From Duganella zoogloeoides (GTDB lineage: Bacteria; Pseudomonadota; Gammaproteobacteria; Burkholderiales; Burkholderiaceae_D), in assembly GCF_034479515.1 (NCBI RefSeq), contig NZ_CP140152.1, forward strand, positions 5,828,001 through 5,892,000: a DNA stretch of 64,000 nucleotides, written 5' to 3'. Below are positions 28,086-43,000 of this stretch, piece after piece. Position numbers and translations under genes: made by a program. How positions within the stretch are numbered: the stretch's first letter is position 1; each line of letters starts with the position of its first letter. The notes beneath the pieces were generated by a model that saw only the letters and a program-made list of their open reading frames with translations, was not told the DNA's origin and ran no database searches.

Positions 28086-31000
28086 TTACCAGTAACCGAC
28101 CAGGGCCAGTCCGTTGGCGCCGCTCTGGATGCCGACCAGGGTCGCATCGACCACCAGTTGCGCCACCATTTCGTCGCGGCTGTGGTTGTCCAGGTAAGTG
28201 TCCCAGCGCGCCAGCGTGGCCGTATCGGGCGCCGCATCGGTGATGTTGCGGTACAGCTGGGTCACGAAGGCGGCGTCGTCGAGCGTGCCGTACAGCCGCT
28301 GGAACTCGGCCGACTGCGTGAAGCCATGGGCCAGCGTGGCGCCGGTGGTGTTCTGCGCCAGCCAGTACTGGAAGCCCTCGAGGTCGCCCGCGCGGTCGAG
28401 CGTGAGCTGGTACAACATGCCGATTTCGCGCAGCGTGGACGTGGCGGCCTGGGTGAAGGACAGGTCGAACACCTTGCCGTCGAATTCGCCGAGCTCGATC
28501 TGGCGCACGGTGTTCATGCTGCCCAGGCCCTGGCCCACCATCACGTCGGCGCCGTTGTCGCCATAGACGGTTTCGTTGGCCAGCACCACTTGATGGCCGG
28601 CAGCCGCGCCGGTAAACACGGCCGTGTCGGTGCCGTCGCCGCCGACCAGCAGGTTGGACCCGCTGCCGACCACCAGCCGGTCGTTGCCGGAGCCGGCAAG
28701 CCAGCCCTGTTCCTGATCGAGCGTGCGGCCACCGAGGTCCATGCCGTCGGCGGTCCACCACGCGGCCTTGTGGGCGTCGCTGTTGGCGATATCGGTCAGC
28801 ACGGCGGCGCGCACGCCGACGTCGCCGGGCGCCGCATCGAGCCGCGCCACGAAGCCGGACATTTCGGCGGCGGTCGGTTCGCGGTCGAGCGTGTTGCGCA
28901 GCAGGGCCGAGACGAAGTCGGCGTTACCGAGCTTCATCAGGCCATCGCGCGCCTCGACCTGGCCCAGGAAGGCGCCAGCGTATTGCTGGGCCGTCATGGC
29001 CTGGTTGGTCCAGTACGTCAGGCCGATCAGGTCGGGGGCGCGGTCGAACGCCGCGTGGTACAGCAGCGACAGCGTTTCCAGGCGCACGGCATCGGCAGCC
29101 ACAAAGCCCAGCTGCTGGATGCTCATATTGAGCTCGGACGTGGCGATGGTTTGCGTGACGCCAAGCAGGGTCGATTCGTGCGTGCCCAGCACGGTGCCAT
29201 CGGCCTTGAGCGTGAAGCGCCACTGGCCGCTGTCGGTGCGGCCACCCTGCAGCACGTCGTTGCCGGCGCCTGCCACCAGGACGTCGTTGCCGGCGCCGGC
29301 GAACAGGATATCGTCATCGTCGCCGCCGTCGAGGTAGTCGTTGCCGCCACCGGTGCCCAGGATATCGTTGCCGCCGTTGCCGTACAGCGTGTCGTTGTCG
29401 AGGCCCACGGTGAGGGTGATGTGCTGGGCGGCGGCGTCGCCGATCAGGAAGTTGCTACCCTGCCCACCCTGCACACGCGCCGCGCCGACGATGGCGCCGA
29501 AGTCGAGATTATCGATCTGCAGGCCCACGCCGGACAGGCCGCGTGCATCGATCACCAGCGCGATCTCGGTATCGGGATCGATCACGGCGGCGGCAGCGGC
29601 CAGGGCGCCGGCGCGCGGTCCCTGTGCGGCAGCCATGGTGCCGGCCTGCACCGAAGTGTCGCCGGCAATCAGCAGCCAGGTATCGTTGATGGTGCTGTTG
29701 CCCGAGATGCGCAAGGTGCCATTCTGCTGCAGCTCGCTGGCATCCTGGCTGGCCAGGAACAGGCGCGCCTGGTCTTCCATCGCGGTGCGGGTGCTGCTGA
29801 CGACCGTATGGTCGTCGATGCGGCCGATCAGGTCGGTCGCCGCCATGGCGCCGGCCAGCAGGACCGACGGACCGGTGGACTCGAAGCCCACGCCCACCGG
29901 TACGCTGACGGTCAGGGTGCTGCCCACGCCGTTGGCGTTGGCCGCGATGCCAAGCGGAATGTCGGCCAGCGTGGGATGCGGGGTACCCTCCACGTCGTCC
30001 CGGCCAGGGTTAATCACTGGCACGGTCACCGTGCGCGAGATCAGCCCGGTACGGTCGTCCACGCCGATCACGGTCACAATACCGACACCATCGACCGTGG
30101 TCAGCTGGCCGCTATTGACCGGCAGCACCAGCGGCACGGTGGCGCTGTTGGTGTTGCCGGCGGCATCGGTCAGCAGCTGGCCCGGCACGCCGATCGAGAC
30201 CGGCGCGGTGCCGGTCGCGGTAAGCGTGGCGGTGTAGGTGGTGCCGCTGCCGGTGAAGTTGGTCAGCGTACCGCCGGTGACGATGATGTTGGACACGTTG
30301 AGCACGCCGGCGTCGCTGAGGGTAAAGGTCAGCGTGGCGCCCTGTCCTTCGACCAGTGCGGCGGCGCTGCTGGTGATGGTGACGGTCGGGGCGATCGTGT
30401 CCACCAGGTAAGGCACGCTCTGGGCGGCGCTGACGTTGCCGGCCGCGTCGGCCACCCGCACCACCAGGGTGCCGCTGACGTTCTCTGGGAGGGTCAGGCC
30501 GTCCAGGGTCCAGGCCTGGCCGATGGCAATCGCCGTGACCCAGGTGCGGCCCTCGTCGATCGACACTTGCACCACGTCGCCCTCGGCCAGCGGCGCCGAC
30601 AGCGTGCCGCTCAGCGATTGCCGTGGATTGTTGGTGACCAGGTCGCCAGGCGTGCCGCTGTCGGTGGAGAAGCCGATGGCACCGGTCGCCGCGGCTACCG
30701 GCGCCACGGTATCGATCTGCAGCGATGGCAGCGTGGCATTGGTGCCGCTGTTGCCGGCAGCATCGTTAAAGCCCGACACGGCAATGGTGGCGGTACCGGC
30801 CGGCACGCCGGCAGGCGCCGTGAAGGTGGCGGTGTATACCAGCGGGTCGGCGGTGGCGGTAAGCGGCCCCAGGGTGCCACTGGTGACCGCCACGTTGGCG
30901 GCAGTGAAGTCCACCGGCGCGGCCGAGAAGGTGAAGGTGATGATGGCCGGCTCGACGCCGTTGGCCACCGGCACGTTGCTGGTAATGACGACGGTGGGCG

Positions 31001-34000
31001 CTGCCTGCGCCAGCACGTAGGCGTTGACGGTGGCGGGGCTGGTGTTGCCGGCAGCGTCGATCACGCGCACCTGCAGCACGCCGTTACCGGTCAGCGCGTG
31101 GTCGAGCGACCAGCCGGTGCCATTGACCGTGGCGATTTGCCAGGTGGCGCCGTCATCGAACGATACCTGCACCGCTTCGCCGGCTGCCAGCGGCAGCGAC
31201 AAATCGCCGCTGACCGTCTGCTGCGCTGCCGACGTGATCAGATCGGTGCTGCTGATGCCGGTATCGGACGAGAAACGCGGGCTGCCGCTGGCAACTGCGA
31301 GCGGGGCCAGCGTGTCGATGGCGATTTGCGGGCCGATGGCGGCAATGCCGCCATTGCCGGCCAGGTCGGTGTAGGCGGCAGCGGCCACGGTGATGGCGGC
31401 GGTGCCACTGGCCACGCCGGCGTTGGGCGTAAACACCGCCGTGTACACCAGCGGGTCGGCGGTAGCGGTCAGCCCCGACAGCGCGCCATTGGTGACCGCG
31501 ATGGCGGCGCTGTCGAAGCCCAGCGGCGCTTCGCTGAAGGTGAAGGTGATCAGCGCGGTACCGGCGCTGTTGACGGCGTCGGTGCTGCTGGTGATGACCA
31601 GGGTCGGTGCGATGGTGTCCACCACCAGGCCCGTCAGCGCACCGCCCACGCCGGGGTTGCCGGCTACGTCGGTGTAGCTGCCGGCGGCCAGCGCCACGCC
31701 GACCGGGCCGTTGTAACCGGCTTCGGCCGTGAAGACGGCGGTGTACACGGTAGGGTCGGCAGTGGCGACCAGGGCGCCGATGGTGCCGCCCGTGGTGCTC
31801 AAGCTGGCGGCGGTGACGCCAGCCAGGGCTTCGGAGAAGGTCAGCGTGATGACGGCCGTGCCGGCGGCGCCGATGGCGGCAACATCGCTGCTAAGCGTGA
31901 CCTGCGGCGCACTCTGGTCGAGCACGTAGTCGGTGGCGCTTTCGAGACCGGTATTGCCGAAGGCGTCGGCCACGCGCACCCGCAGCACGCCGCTGCCAGC
32001 CAGCGTGTGGTCGATGGTCCAGGCGGCGCCGGTGGTGTCCACCGTGGCGGTTTGCCAGTTGGCGCCGTTGTCGAACGACACTTCCACGCGCTCGCCGGCC
32101 TCCAGCGGCACCGACAGGTTGCCGCGCACGGTCTGGGCAGCCACCGACGTGACCAGGTCGGTGTTGCTGGCGCCGGTGTCGGCCGAAAAGCCGGGCACGC
32201 CGATGGCGACGGTCAGCGGCGCCAGGGTGTCGATGGCGATCTGCGGTGCGACCGCGCCCAGGCCGCCATTGCCGGCCAGGTCGGTATACACCGCAGCCGC
32301 CACGCTGATGGCGGCGTTGCCGCTGGCCAGGCCGGCGTCCGGCGTGAACCGCGCGGTGTACACCAGCGGATTGTCGGTGACCGTCAAGCCGGACAGCACA
32401 CCGTTGGCCACCACGATATCGTCGGCGGTAAAGCCCTGTGGCGCCTCGCTGAAAGTAAAGGTGATCAGCGCGGTGTCGCCGGCCTTGAGCGCCGTCACGT
32501 CGCTGGTAATGGCAAGCGTCGGCGCGCTGCCATCGACGACCAGTCCCGGCAACGTGCCGCTGGTGCCCGCGTTGCCAGCCGCATCGCTGTAGCTGCCGGC
32601 AGCCACGGTGACGCCGACGGCGCCGGTATAGCCCGGGTCGGACGTGAACACGGCGGTGTACACGGCCGGGTTGGCGGTGACCGCAAAGCCGCTCACGGTG
32701 CCGCCGGTGACCGCCAGGGCCGCGGCCGTCAAGCCTTGCGGCACCTCGCTGAAGGTCAAGGTGAGCGTGGTGCTCTGGCCCGGCAACAGCACTGCGCTGC
32801 TGCTGACAATGGCCACGGTTGGCGCCACCGTATCGACCGTGTACGGCGTGCTGACAGCGGTGCTGACATTGCCGGCGGCATCGGCCACGCGCACCACCAG
32901 GGTGCCGCTGGCGGCCAGGATCTGGCCGGCCAGGGTCCAGCCGGTGCCGGTGACAGTGGCGGCGGCAAAGGTCTGGCCGCCATCGACCGACACTTGCACG
33001 ACGTCGCCGGCAGCGAGCGGCGCCGACAGCGTGCCGCTCAGGGTCTGCTGCGGATCATTGGTGATCAGGTCGCCCGGGGTGCCGGTATCGTTCGACAGCT
33101 GCACGCCGCCGGTGACGGTGGCAACCGGGGCCACCGTATCGATCTGCAGCGACGGCAGGCTGCCCGGCGCACCGCTGTTGCCGGCGGTGTCGCCGTATGC
33201 ACCGGTGACGGCAATGCTGGCGGTGCCGGCCGCCACGCCGGCCTGCGGCGTGAAGACAGCGGTGTACACCAGCGGATCGGCGGTGGCGGTGAGCGCCCCC
33301 AGCGCACCACCGGTTACCGCCAGGCTGGCCGCCGAGAAGCCGGCAGGCGGCTCGGAGAACGTGAAGGTGATGACCGCGCCATCGACGCCGTTGGCCACCG
33401 CCACGTTGCTGGTGATGGTGACGGTGGGCGCGCTCTGGTCGAGCGTGTAGTTGTTGAAGGTTTCGGGGCTGAGGTTGCCGAAGGTGTCGGCCACCCGCAC
33501 CCGCAGCACGCCGCTGCCGGTCAGGGTATGCGCCAGCGACCAGGTGGTCTCGGCGCCATTGGTGGCCACCGTGGCGGTCTGCCAGGTGATGCCGTTGTCG
33601 AACGAAACCTGCACGCTCTCGCCGGCCGCCAGTGGCAGCGACAGCCGGCCGCTGACAGTCTGTTCAGCCACCGACGTCACCAGGTCGGCATTGCTCACTC
33701 CGGTATCGGCCGAAAAGTCCGGGAAGCCGATCGCGGACGACGCCGGCGCCAGCGTATCGACCGGAATCTGCACGCCGGCGGCGGCGGCGCCGGCATTGCC
33801 GGCCAGGTCGGTGTAGCCGCCCGCCGCCACGCCGATGGCGGCGCTGGCGCCGGACACGCCGGCGCTCGGGGTAAACAGCGCCGTGTACACCCGCGGATCG
33901 GCGGTGGCGGTCAGACCCGACAGCACGCCGTTGGACACATCGACATCATCGGGCCCGAAGCCCACCGGCGCTTCGGTGAAGGTAAAGGTGATCACCGCCG

Positions 34001-37000
34001 TGTCGCCGGCCTTGAGCTGGGCGCTGCTGCTGGTGATGACCAGGCTTGGCGCCACCGCATCGACCAGCATGGTCGGCGCGGCGGCACCGAGGCCGGGGTT
34101 GCCGGCGGTGTCGATAAAGCCGCCGGGCGCCAGCGATACGTTGGCGGCACCGTTGTAACCGGCAGCGGGCGTAAACACCGCGCTGTACACGTTCGGGTTG
34201 GCGGTGACCGCCAGGCCGCTGATGGTGCCGCCTTCCACCGTCAGGCTGGCGGCGGTGAAGAACTGCGGCGCTTCGCTGAAGGTAAAGGTGAGATTGGCGC
34301 TCTGGCCGGCCGACAGCGTGGTCAGATCGCTGGTGATGACCACGCTCGGTGCGGTGGTGTCGATCACGTAGGCCGACGACCAGACCGGGCCATGGTTGCC
34401 GGCAGCGTCGTTGACGCGGACGTACACCTGTCCTGCGCCGGCCAGCAGCACCGGCGCCGGCAGCGCCCAGGCATTGGCGCCGGCCGGGGTGACGGCAGCG
34501 CTCCAGCTGGCGCCGCCATCGAGCGAGACTTCGACCGTTTCACCGGCGGCCAGGTTGGCGCTCAGGGTGCCGGCGATCGATTGCAGCGGATTGTTGGTAA
34601 TCAGGTCGCTGCCACTGATGCCGGTGTCGCTCGAGAACGCCACCGACGCGCCGATGGTGGTGGGCGCCAGCGTGCTGTAGCTGATCGGCGTCATCGACGC
34701 CAGCCCGCCCGGATTGCCGGCCACGTCGGTATAACCGCCGGCCACGGTGATGCTGGCGGTGCCGTTGGCCACGCCCTGGTCGGGCGTGAGAATCACCGTA
34801 TACACCAGCGGATTGGCAGTCTGGGCGAAGCCGCTGATGGTGCCGCCGGTGACCACGATATCGCCGATATCGAAGCCGACCGGCAGTTCGTTGAAGCTGA
34901 AATTGATCACGGCCTGCTGGCCCAGCGCCAGGATGCCGGCGTTGCTGGTAATTTGCAGCACGGGCGGGGCGCTGTCAACCGCGATCGGCGCCGACGTGAA
35001 GCCCGCGCCAAGATTGCCGGCAGCGTCGGTGTACTGCCCGACCACCAGGCTGACGTAAGCGCCGGCGCCGGCCAGGCCGGCGTCAGGCGTCAGTTGTACC
35101 GTGTACACGCGCGGATCGGCGGTGACGGTAAAGCTGGCCAGGGTGCCGTTGATGGCCACCAGGTCGGTGACATCGAAGCCGACCGGCGCTTCGCTGAAGG
35201 TCAATGTATAGGTGGCTATCTCGCCGTCACGCAGCACGGTGGTGCTGCTGACAATCGTCATGGTAGGCGCCACCAGGTCCAGCAGGTAGTTGGCCGAGAA
35301 CACCGGGCCGGTGTTGCCGGCCACGTCGGCCACGCGCACCTGCACCGTGCCGCCCGCGCCGCCATTATCGGGCAGCACTTGCAGCGCCAGCGCCCATTGC
35401 GTGCCGGACGTGGCCACTGCGGTGAGCCAGCTGGCGCCGTTGTCGAGCGAGACTTGCACCCGTTCGCCGGTGCCCAGCGCGCCGTTGAGGGTGCCGCTGA
35501 TGACCTGGGCAGCAGTATCGGTGATCAAATCGGTGTTGCTGACGCCATTGTCGGCCGAGAAGGCGACCGACGCGCCGGTGATGCCGGGGGCCAGCGTGTC
35601 GATGGCGATCGGCGCGCTGCTGGCGCCGGTGCCGATGTTGCCGGCAGCGTCCACCACCACATTCGGCGCCACGCTGATGAAGACGTTGGCGCCGGCCAGG
35701 CCCGGCTGCGGCGTGAAGGTCGCGGTGTACACCAGCAGGTCGGCGCTGGCGATGAAGTTGGCAAGCGTGCCGTTGGCGGCGCTGATATCGCCGAGCGTGA
35801 AGCTGACCGGCGGTTCGGTAAAGGTAAACGTGATGGTGGCGGTCTCGCCCACCTTGAGGCTGCTGGTGCTGGTATCGATAGTCAGCGATGGCGCCACGGT
35901 ATCGACCGAGATCGATGGCAGGGCGCCGCCAGTGCCAAGGTTGCCGGCCGCATCGGTGTACAGGCCATCGGCCAGGCTGACGCTGGCGCCAACTGTCGAG
36001 CCTGCCGTTGGGGTGAGCAGCACGGTGTACACCAGGGGGTTGGCGGTGACGGTGAAGTTGCTCAGGGTGCCGCCGGTCGGCACCAGGTCGGCCTGGACGA
36101 AGCCGATGGGCGCGTCGCTGAAGGTCAACGTGATCAGCGCCGACTGGCCGTCGCGCAGGCTGGTCATCGCGCTGGCAATGGCCACCGTGGGCGCCGTGGC
36201 GTCGATGGTATAGGCGTACGCGCTCACCGGGCCGTGGTTGCCGAAGGTATCGCTCACGCGCACCTGCACGGCGCCGCTGCCGGCGGAGAGCAGCTGGCCG
36301 GGCAACTGCCAGCTCGTGGCGCCCGGCGCGGCAACTGCGGTCAGCCAGGTGGTGCCGTTGTTCAGCGAGATTTCCACCAACTCGCCTGACCCCAGCGCGC
36401 CCGACAGGGTACCGGAGATATCCTGCAGCGCGGTATCGGTCACCAGGTCGGTGCCGCTGGCGCCGTGATCGGCCGAGAACGTCACGCTGGCACCGGTGAT
36501 CAGCGGCACGACGGTATCGATGACGATGGTGGGCGTGACGCTGACAGTGCCGGGATTACCGGCCAGGTCGGTGAACGGCGCCACGGTGATCTGGGCGCTG
36601 CCTGCCGCCACGCTGGCAAACGGCGTCAGCACCGCCGTGTACACCAGCGGGTTGGCGGTTTGCACCAGGTTGCTGAATGCACCGTCGGCGGCGCCCAGGC
36701 TGGCCAGCGTAAAGCCGACCGGCGCCTCGCTGAAGGTCAACGTGATCAGCGCGGTGGCGCCGGTCTTGAGCATGGCGGTGTCGGTGGTAATGGCCAGGGT
36801 GGGGGCCACGTTGTCGATGACGAGCGGCGCCAGGCTGGCGCCCACGCCGCTCGTGCCGCCTGCGTTGTAGGCGTTATCGGCGATGGTGATCGTACCCTGT
36901 GTTTGATCGGCCGCTGGCGTAAACACGGCGGTGTACACGAGCGGATCGCCGGCATCGACGGTAATTGCGCTCAAGGTGCCGCCGGTGACTGTCACAGCGC

Positions 37001-40000
37001 CATTGGCAAAGCCGGTAGGCACGGTGCTGAAGCGGAACGTGATGAGCGCCGTACCGCTGCCGTTGAGGGCGGCCACATCGCTGCTGATCGCCACGCCGGG
37101 CGCTGCCGTGTTGTAGTTGATGGTGGGCGTACTGGCGCCCACGCCGGCGTTGCCGGCTGCATCGGTGTAAGTGCCGTCCGCCACGACGACCGTCGCCGTG
37201 CCTGCCGCCTGGCCCGGTGTGGGCGTCAGTACGGCCGTGTACACCAGCGGATTGGCGGTGGCGATCACGGGGCCCAGCACCCCGCCGCTGACCAACAGGC
37301 TGGTGTTGGAGAAATTCGCCGGCGCTTCGCTGAAGGTGAAGGTGATCAGCGGCGTATCGGCGCTGTTGAGCGAAACCAGGCTGCTGGTGACCTGCACCGT
37401 CGGTGGCGTATTGTCAAACGTATAGCCAAAGCCGGTCGCAGCGCCATGGTTGCCGGCAGCGTCCGACACGCGCACCTGCACCTGCTGGCCGAAGCCGGCC
37501 GACAGGGTCTGGCCGGCCAGGGTCCAGCCGCTGGTGCCAGCAGCGGCAGTCGCTGCCACCCAGGTCACGCCATTGTCGAGCGAGACTTCCACCGTTTCGC
37601 CGGCGGCCAGGTTGGCGTTCAGGGTTCCGCTGATCGTTTGCGCGGCGACGCTGGTCACCAGGTCGCCAGCAGCGCCGGTATCGCTCGAGAAGCTGACGGC
37701 GCCGCCGATGGTGGTGGGCGCCAGCGTGTCGATGGCAATCGTCGGGATCGCAGCACCGAGGCCGGCATTGCCGGCGCTGTCGGTATAGCTGCCGGGGATT
37801 ACCTGCACGGTGCCGCTGCCGTTGTTGACGCCGGCGGTCGGCGTGAAGACTACCGTGTAGACCAGCGGGTTACTGGTAGCGGTCAGGGTGCCGAGCGTGC
37901 CGCCGGTCACGGCCAGGCTGGCGCTGGTGAAGCCCACCGGCGTTTCGGTGAAGCTGATGGTAATGGTGGCGGTTTCGCCGATCTTGAGCGCGGTGGCGCT
38001 GGCATTGATGCTGGCGGCGGGGACCGACGTGTCGAGCTGGTAAGTACGGGCATAGACGGCGCCGTGGTTGCCGGCAGCGTCCACCACGCGCACTTGCAGC
38101 ACGTTGCTGCCAGCGAGCGTCTGGCCGGCCAGGGTCCAGGCGGTGCCGGTGGTGATGGCGGCAGTCCAGGAGGCGCCGTTGTCGAGCGAGACTTCCACTG
38201 TCTCGCCCGTGCCCAGGATTTGCCCCAGCGTGCCGCTGATGGTTTGCGCGGCGACATTGGTGAGCAGGTCGGTGGCGCTGATGCCGTTATCGGCCGAGAA
38301 CACCGCGCTGCTGGCCACGGCTACCGGCGCCTGGGTATCGATGGCCAGGGTTGGCTGCACAGGTGTGCCGACGGCATTGCCGGCAGCGTCGGTGACGGCG
38401 CCCGGCGCCAGCGCGAAGCTGGCGCCCACGCCCTGGATGCCGGCGCTCGGGGTAAACAGCGCCGTGTACACCAGCGGGTTGGCAGTGGCGACCAGGCCGC
38501 TCAAGGTACCGCCGCTGGCGGTGACGGTGGTGGCGTCGAAGCCGACCGGCGCTTCGCTGAAGGTAAACGTCACCTGGGTGGTCTGGCCGACGCCCAGCGC
38601 GGCGCTGCCGCTGGTAATGGTGAGCGTGGGCGCCAGCGTATCGATGGCCATCGGCAGCGAGGCGGCACCGCTGCCGCTGTTGCCGAACGCGTCGGCGTAA
38701 GCGCCGCCAGCCACCACCACCGAGGCGGTGGCCGCTGCCAGGCCGGCCGTCGGCGTGAACTGGGCGGTATAGACCAGCGGATTGGCGGTGGCGGTGAAAC
38801 CGCTCAAGGTGCCGTTGCCGGCGGCAATGCTGGCGGCCGAAAAGCCGGTCGGTGCGCTGCTGAAGGTAAACGTGATCTGCGCGGTGTCACCGATTGCCAG
38901 GGCGTTGTCATTGCTGGTGATGGTCAGCGTGGGCACGCTGGTGTTGACGGCGAAGGTTGCCGGGGCACCGGCCTGGCCGGCATTGCCGGCGTTGTCGATG
39001 TAGCCGCCCGCGTTGACCGCCACGCTCGCGGTGGCGCCGGACTGGCCGGCCGTCGGCGTAAACACCGCCGTGTACACCAGCGGATTGGCAGTGGACGTGA
39101 AGCTCCCGACCACGCCGCCGGTCACGGCCAGCGATGCAGTCGTGAAATTGAACGGCGCCTCGGTGAAGGTGAACGTGAGCACCGCGCTCTGGCCCACGCC
39201 GAGGGCGGCGGCATTGCTGGTCACCACCACGGCAGGCGCCGTGGTATCGAGCACATAAGTGGTGCTCGAGACGGGGCCGAGGTTGCCGGCCGCATCGGCC
39301 ACGCGCACCTGCAAGGTGTTGCTGCCGGCCAGGTTGACGCCGGCCAGGCTCCAGCCGTTGCTGCCGGCCGTGCCGCTGGCATTGACCCAGGTGGCGCCGT
39401 TATCGAGCGACACCTGCACGGTTTCGCCGGACACCAGCGCGGCATTGAGCGTGCCGCTGACGGTTTGCGCAGCGACATTGGTGGCCAGGTCGGTGCTGCT
39501 GGGGCCATTGTCGGCCGAGAAGGTGACGCTGGCGCCGGTGGTGACCGGCGCCACGGTGTCGATGGCAATCGGCGCCGACACGGCAGCCGTGCCGCCGTTG
39601 CCGGCAGCGTCGGTGTACGTGCCCGAGTTGACGGTCAAGGTGACCGCGCCCGAGGCCACGCCGCTGTTGGGCGTCAGTTGCGCCGTGTAGATCAGCGGGT
39701 TGGCGGTAACGGTGAAATTACTGAGCACGCCATTGGCAACCTGCACATCGCCCACCACGAAGCCCAGCGGCGCTTCGCTGAAGGTAAACACCACGGTGGT
39801 GGTGTCGCCCAGCTTGAGGGACGTGGCCGGGCTGGTGATGGCCAGCGTGGGCGCCACGGTATCGACCGCGATCACCGGCGTGGTGCCGCTGCCGCCGGAC
39901 AGGCCGAGGAAGTCGGTATAGCTGCCGCCGGTAACGGTGACCGAGGCCGGGGCCGTGATGTTGGCGCCCGGGGTAAACAGCGCCGTGTACACGCCGCCGC

Positions 40001-43000
40001 CCTGGTTGACCAGGTTGCTGATGGTGCCGCCGGTGGCGACGATGTCGGTTGCGTCAAACCCGAACGGCACGGCGCTGAAGGTAAAGGTCAGATTGGCCGT
40101 CTGGCTGGCGTTCAGGCTGGCCTTGTCGCTGGTGATGACCACCGTCGGTCCCAGCGTGATCGAAATCCCCAGCGCGGACGCCGCGCCGCCGGCATTGCCG
40201 GCCACGTCGGTATAGGTGCCGGCCACCAGTTGCACGCCACCGAGCACGCCGCCCAGGCCGCCGTTGGGAGAGTAGTCCACGGTAAACACGCGCGGATCGG
40301 CCGTGGCCTGCAGGTTCGACACGGTGCCGTTGACGCCGGCAAAACTGGCCAGCGACAGGCCGTACGGCGCCTCCGAGAACGACACCGTGATCGCGGTGCT
40401 CTGGCCCGCGCCCATCACGTTGACACTGGTGCTCAGGGTGGCGGTGGGTCCGGTGACGTCGAGCACATAGGCAGTGCCTTGTACAGCGCCCGCGTTGCCG
40501 GCGGCATCGACGACCCGTACCTGCAGGGTATTGCTGCCGGTAAGCGTGACGCCGGCCAGGCTCCAGGCGGTGCTGCCGGCGCTGGAACTGGCCGTGGTCC
40601 AGCTGACGCCATTGTTCAACGAGACTTCCACGCGCTCATCGGCGGCCAGGCCGGCGGTGAGCGTACCGCTGACGGTCTGCTGGGCGGTACGGGTGATCAG
40701 GTCGGTGCTGCTGGCGCCGCTGTCGGACGAGAAACTCACGGCGCCGCCGGTCGTGGTGGGCGCGGTGGTGTCGAGCTTGTAGTTGACGCTGTATGGCGTA
40801 TTGCTGCCGCCGGGATTGGTTACCCGCACTTGCAGCACGCCGGCGCCGGTCAGGGTCTGGCCGGCCAGGGTGAAGGCGGTGTTGCCCACGCTGGCAGTGG
40901 CATTGGCCCAGGTGGCGCCGTTGTCGAGGGAGATTTGCACCTGCTCGCCGCTTTGCAGGGCGGCGGACAGGGTGCCGCTGATGGTTTGCGCGGCCACATT
41001 GGTGACCAGGTCGGTATTGCTGATGCCGCTGTCGGCAGAAAACGCCACCGCCAGCGCGGTGGTGGCGCTGGGCACGCTGGACTGCACCGTGGTGACGCTG
41101 TTGCTGACGATGACATGGCCGTCGTTGACGCCGATGGCCAGCGTGGCGGTGCCGGCCTGGCCGGGCGCCGCCTGGTACACCAGCGCCTGCAACGCCGCCT
41201 GGGCGGCGCCGGGAGCGGTCGACGTGTGGGTGTAGGTCAGGCCGCCATCGGTGGTGACAAAGCCGGCCGCAGCGGCCGACGCGGCGGTAAAGGTACCGAG
41301 GCTGCTATTGGTATTGGTGACGGTGATGGTGAGGATCACCGAGCTGCCCGCGTCGGGATCGGCAATGACGACATTGGCAAACGGCCGCACGGTACCGCCG
41401 GCAGCCACCGCCTGGCCACCTACCGTACCGGTAACGACCGGGGCGTCGTTGACCGACAGCGCGCTGACCACGGTACCGGTGTTGACCGCGCTGGCCAGGC
41501 CGTTGGCATCAACGGCGGTGAGCGAAAACGTGGTGTTGACGGTGGCGCCCACCACGGCCTGGTTGTCGGTCGGAGTAAAGGTCAAGGCTTTCAGCTGCGC
41601 GCTGAGCGCTGCCGGCGAGGTGGCGCTCAGCGTGTAGTTGCCGGCGCTGCCGGTCAGGCCGGCGCCCGACAGCACGCCGTTGGCGGCGGTGTAATTGATG
41701 GTCAGGCTGACGTTGTCGCCGTCGATGTCGGCGACATTGACGTTGGCGAACGGGTTGATGGTGGCGTTGTCGTTGACATTGCCGATCGAAACACCGGTAA
41801 TCGTCGGCGGGCTGTTGGCAACGTTGGACACCGCGATGCCCACCCCGGCCACACCAATATTGCCGCCGGTGACCACGCTGTTCCAGTCGTCGCCGGCCGT
41901 CAGCTGGTACGTGGCGCCGCCGCTGGCCGCGGTGCCGTTGCGGTTGAGCAGCGCGGCAATGGCCGCCACGTCGGCGCCGGTCAGGGTGACCGAAAACGAC
42001 GTGGCGCTGGTGACTTCCACGTTGCCGGTAGTGTTGAGGGTATAGGCAACGCCGCCTTCGCCGCGCAGCGAGAGCTTGCTGACGGTAATGTCGTTGGCCG
42101 CGCCCAGCGTGCCGACCAGGTTGCTGCCGGTGACGGTCAGCACATGGGTGGTGGCGTCGTAGGTGGCGCCGGTGATGGTGGGCGCTGCCACGTTGCTCAC
42201 GGTGACCGGGTTGCCGGTCAGGTCCTGGCCGCTGGGGCGGCTGACGTCCCAGTTCAACCCGGCCGACAGGTTGAAGCCGACGCCGCTGACGGCCGTGCCG
42301 CCGTTGTTGTTGAGCACGCCACCGAGGGCCAGCTTGTCGGCAGCGTTGAGGAGGATCGTGAATGACGTGCCGCTGGCGGCGGTCACCAGCGGTGACGTCA
42401 GCGTGTAGCTGCCGCCCTGGCCGGTCAGGCTGAGCTTGGACGGATCGATGCTGTCGCCGGCGTTGATGCCGGCAGCGGTCACGGTCAGCACGCCGGTGCT
42501 GGCGTTGTACCCGGCCGACGTGATCGACGGCGCCACGCGGGCATTGGCCACGGCCACATCGTCGATACTGATTTCGAAACCAAGTGGATTGACGATGCGT
42601 ACGCCGAAGATGCCCTTGAAGTTGGCCGAGGCACCGAGGTTGAGCAAGCCGTCTTCGTTGATGAGCAAGCCGGTGACCGACTGGCCGCCGCCGGTGGGCT
42701 GGAAGTTGGCGTCCAGCGCATAGACGGTAAACACCACGTTGCCCAGCAAATTGCCCACCGCATTGCCACTGCCGATCTTGATGCTGGTCAGGTCGAACAC
42801 GCCGCTGTTGGCGCGCAGGTCCACGTAGCTGACCGGCGAGAGCAGCGAACCGTTGATGGTCAGGCGGTCGTCGGTCAGGCCCAGCACGCCATTGGCATTG
42901 ACGACCGTGACGCTGCTGTTGTTGAGGCCGCCGCTCTGGGCATACAGGTCGAGGCCGGTATTCAGGATGTTGGTGACATTGACCACGGTGCCGGCAGCCA

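Noticed and set aside
28158..42365. Plus-strand open frames of 2743 and 1966 codons antisense to the giant gene
   Set aside because: They mirror the repeat periodicity and high-GC codon use of the minus-strand gene. Their translations have no recognisable domains and are rich in G, R, A, H and V, and the minus frame has clear Ig, RTX and DUF4347 domains.
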